From assembly GCA_900546325.1 (NCBI GenBank), contig URCR01000010.1, forward strand, positions 9,804 through 73,803: a DNA stretch of 64,000 nucleotides. Direction: 5' to 3'. Position 1 is the stretch's first letter. Every line of letters starts with the position of its first letter. The position numbers and the translations under genes are program-made. A model generated the notes under the pieces. It was not told the DNA's origin, made no database searches, and saw only the letters and a program-made list of their open reading frames with translations. Shown piece by piece: positions 63,051 to 64,000 of the stretch. Source of the stretch: an uncultured Lachnospiraceae bacterium. GTDB taxonomy: Bacteria; Bacillota; Clostridia; Lachnospirales; Lachnospiraceae.

Positions 63051-63071
63051 GTTGGACAAATTTTGGACAAA
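63051..63071 (+). repeat. Right arm-type repeats (TTGGACA pair)
   Basis: TTGGACAAA at 63052-63060 and 63063-63071, 11 bp apart, matching the left pair at 48227-48247. The second repeat ends only two bases before the queT -35 hexamer, so integrase binding here could affect queT transcription. Confidence 0.65.
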
Positions 63072-63073
63072 CC

Positions 63074-63102
63074 TTGATTTTTACACTTCGCTATGCTACA
63101 CT
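63074..63102 (+). promoter_or_regulatory. Element-borne promoter that now drives queT
   Basis: Plus-strand TTGATT (63074-63079), 17-bp spacer, TACACT (63097-63102), the counterpart of the left promoter at 47901-47930. It lies inside the element if the crossover is in the 14-bp core. Confidence 0.8.
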
Positions 63103-63116
63103 ATTACCCGTTACAA

Positions 63117-63215
63117 AAACCCGAAAAACAAGGTCTTACAAGGGTTTCGCCGATTTCCGGCGTAAAATGAATCGTGTGTTCGAGACCTTCCACACGTAAA
63201 ACAAAACTAAAGGAG
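63117..63215 (+). promoter_or_regulatory. Structured queT leader, candidate riboswitch (right copy)
   Basis: P1 AAACCC/GGGTTT (63117-63122, 63142-63147) with a 19-nt loop; P2 CGCCG/CGGCG (63148-63162) around ATTTC; P3 CGTGTG/CACACG (63173-63196) with a 12-nt loop; then an A-rich tail and AGGAG (63211-63215). AAGGTC (63130-63135) in the P1 loop can pair with GACCTT (63184-63189) in the P3 loop; CCTT of that loop could instead pair with AAGG of the Shine-Dalgarno. P3 plus the A-rich tail recalls preQ1-I aptamers, while P1, P2 and the loop-loop pairing do not belong to that class. No terminator is present, so control would be at translation. Confidence 0.72.
63195..63208 (+). other. attR core of the integrated element
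   Basis: CGTAAAACAAAACT, identical to 48107-48120. The queT Shine-Dalgarno begins two bases after it, so integration separates the whole promoter-leader from the ribosome site by a clean replacement. Confidence 0.75.
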
Positions 63216-63224
63216 AATGAAATT

Positions 63225-63710
63225 ATGAAAAACAAAGGTGTAGTGTTTACCACACAGGCTGCGATGATTGCTGCCATCTACGTCGTACTGACAGTTGTCT
63301 TTGCACCGTTTAGCTTTGGATCGGTGCAGGTAAGAATTGCTGAGGCGCTTACCATTCTTCCGGCATTTACTCCGGCTGCTGTTCCGGGACTTTTTGTCGG
63401 ATGTCTGATCGGAAATATTCTCGGAGGTGCAATGCTCCCGGATATTATTTTCGGAACACTTGCAACATTAATCGGTGCTGTTTTCACTTATATTCTGCGT
63501 AATCAGAATAAATTTTTAGCACCGCTTCCACCAATCGTTGCAAATACAGTCATTATCCCATATGTACTGCGTTTTGCTTACGGGGAAGCAATCCCGATCC
63601 CGCTTCTTATGCTGAGCATCGGAATCGGTGAGGTTATTTCCTGCGGTGTGCTCGGAATGATCCTTTATTTTGCACTGAACAAATACAAACACCGTTTATT
63701 TGCTTTATAA
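63225..63710 (+). CDS. queT: Queuosine-precursor (preQ0/preQ1) transporter, QueT family
   Basis: Membrane protein of 161 residues of the QueT (COG4708) family, the energy-coupling-factor S-component thought to import preQ1 or preQ0 for queuosine in tRNA. Family pattern: TTQAAMIAAIYVVLTVVFAP, FGSVQVRIAEALTILP and the conserved FVGCLIGNILGGAMLPDIIFG; about five to six spans. The ATG at 63225 follows AGGAG by 9 bp; an in-frame start at 63174 lies in the leader hairpin and is rejected. It lies just outside the element and is followed by a terminator. Confidence 0.93.
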   Translation: MKNKGVVFTTQAAMIAAIYVVLTVVFAPFSFGSVQVRIAEALTILPAFTPAAVPGLFVGCLIGNILGGAMLPDIIFGTLATLIGAVFTYILRNQNKFLAPLPPIVANTVIIPYVLRFAYGEAIPIPLLMLSIGIGEVISCGVLGMILYFALNKYKHRLFAL

Positions 63711-63775
63711 AATGTACTTGAAAAACTTTTAGATGCTGAGATTTTTCAACAATGAATCATCTCTGCAAAGAAAAT

Positions 63776-63822
63776 AAAAAACTGAGAATCTGCCTCGAAA
63801 GAAAGGCTGTTCTCAGTTTTTT
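63776..63822 (+). terminator. Intrinsic terminator after queT
   Basis: Inverted repeat AAAAAACTGAGAA/TTCTCAGTTTTTT with an inner CCT/AGG and T-rich end, 65 bp after the queT stop. It can act in both directions. Confidence 0.85.
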
Positions 63823-63881
63823 ATTTGCACGCAGTAGAGTGGAATTCAGGCGAATCATTATGCGAAATATGAATGATACAG

Positions 63882-63920
63882 TACACTAGTGTAATGACCT
63901 TGTGATATTTAATTAAATAT
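63882..63920. promoter_or_regulatory. Two perfect palindromes upstream of the last gene
   Basis: TACACTAGTGTA (63882-63893) and ATATTTAATTAAATAT (63905-63920) lie before a TATAAT (63946-63951) and the start of a gene at 63975. They are candidate operators, for instance for autoregulation by the protein that starts there. Confidence 0.5.
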
Positions 63921-63974
63921 TCTGGTAATCGCAGCTGGTTTGATGTATAATAAAAAGAAACGGCGGTGATTCCT

Positions 63975-64000
63975 ATGGCAAGACCAAAAAAATATAATAT
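63975..64000 (+). CDS. Start of a gene cut by the window, MARPKKYN...
   Basis: ATG at 63975 after GGCGGTGATT; only eight codons are visible (MARPKKYN). Such starts are frequent in TetR-family regulators, and the palindromes just upstream would suit one, but too little sequence is present to assign it. Confidence 0.45.

Larger units (their letters stand above)
48107..63208. mobile_element. Integrative mobilizable element of about 15.1 kb inserted in the queT leader
   Basis: Bounded by the 14-bp direct repeat CGTAAAACAAAACT. Tyrosine integrase lies at the left end and an excisionase-like gene at the right. Paired TTGGACA arm-type repeats occur about 110-125 bp inside both ends in the same orientation. 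Gene content: relaxase and MobC-like proteins, YqaJ exonuclease, RecT, DUF932 and DUF5688 proteins, HEPN-MNT pair, DEAH helicase, XRE regulator and small unknown genes. No type IV secretion, coupling protein, capsid or tail genes are present, so it would need a helper for transfer. Confidence 0.88.

Noticed and set aside
63130..63189. AAGGTC/GACCTT as inverted core sites for the integrase
   Set aside because: They are about 50 bp apart on the right and 130 bp apart on the left, not the short spacing of core-type sites, and both lie in RNA hairpin loops.
48107..63208. Prophage interpretation of the element (RecT, YqaJ, DUF932)
   Set aside because: No capsid, portal, terminase, tail or lysis genes are present, while relaxase and MobC-like genes are.
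48107..63208. Self-transmissible conjugative element
   Set aside because: No VirB4/TraE-type ATPase, coupling protein or other secretion genes are present; only mobilization functions.
63165..63210. tRNA or tmRNA 3' end as the integration target
   Set aside because: The sequence GTGTTCGAGACC recalls a T-loop, but no cloverleaf, anticodon arm or acceptor stem can be formed around it; hairpins of a queT leader explain it.
1..64000. CRISPR arrays
   Set aside because: No regularly spaced repeats of 25-40 bp and no cas genes were seen.

Overview
The window looks like the chromosome of a spore-forming Firmicute of the family Lachnospiraceae. The evidence is a Bacillus/Clostridia-type sporulation neighbourhood (rqcP-yabP-yabQ-divIC-spoIIE-tilS-hpt-ftsH), spoVG, a clostridial glgC-glgD pair, a short-type ProRS behind a T-box, and AGGAGG-type ribosome binding sites with moderate G+C. 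Genus cannot be fixed from sequence reading alone.

Layout. 0-4.7 kb: peptide ABC transporter (binding protein, two permeases, ATPase running off the left edge), minus strand. 4.9-14.3 kb: a minus-strand housekeeping/sporulation run from the HU gene through rqcP, yabP, yabQ, divIC, spoIIE, tilS, hpt and ftsH to a GH13 glycosidase. 14.5-25.5 kb: phosphoglucomutase, a CotS-like protein, CCA transferase, T-box-controlled proS, an AI-2E-family membrane protein, an RluA-type enzyme, spoVG, glgD and glgC. 25.7-30.6 kb, plus strand: murC, a tight array of DnaA boxes, a DnaD-domain gene, a DnaI-like loader and prs. 30.7-36.8 kb, minus: VanRS-like two-component genes run straight into yhaO-yhaN-like repair genes; asnS follows. 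37-47.8 kb: an unusual eight-gene minus-strand cluster (FHA-FHA-ABC transporter, separate FHA protein, five zinc-ribbon proteins of which one carries WG-type repeats, and a membrane protein with a possible degenerate FHA tail), divergent from an XRE-type regulator.

48.1-63.2 kb: an integrative mobilizable element of about 15.1 kb. It has a tyrosine integrase at the left end, an excisionase-like gene at the right end, a very short relaxase and MobC-like protein, a YqaJ exonuclease/RecT annealing module, a HEPN-MNT toxin-antitoxin pair, a DEAH helicase, and several unknown genes and microproteins. No conjugation machinery or phage structural genes are present.

Main discovery. The element sits inside the structured 5' leader of queT (queuosine-precursor transporter). 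The chromosomal left flank keeps a promoter and leader RNA (47901-48120) now cut off from queT. The element's right end carries its own diverged promoter and leader (63074-63208) that again reads into queT. The two leaders share three hairpins with compensatory base-pair changes and an invariant loop-loop complementarity (AAGGTC with GACCTT). The duplicated core is CGTAAAACAAAACT, just before the queT Shine-Dalgarno. The element's left end also carries a plus-strand terminator that would stop transcription from the orphaned host promoter. This resembles elements that enter a tRNA gene and rebuild it, except that the rebuilt target here is a promoter plus a candidate riboswitch.
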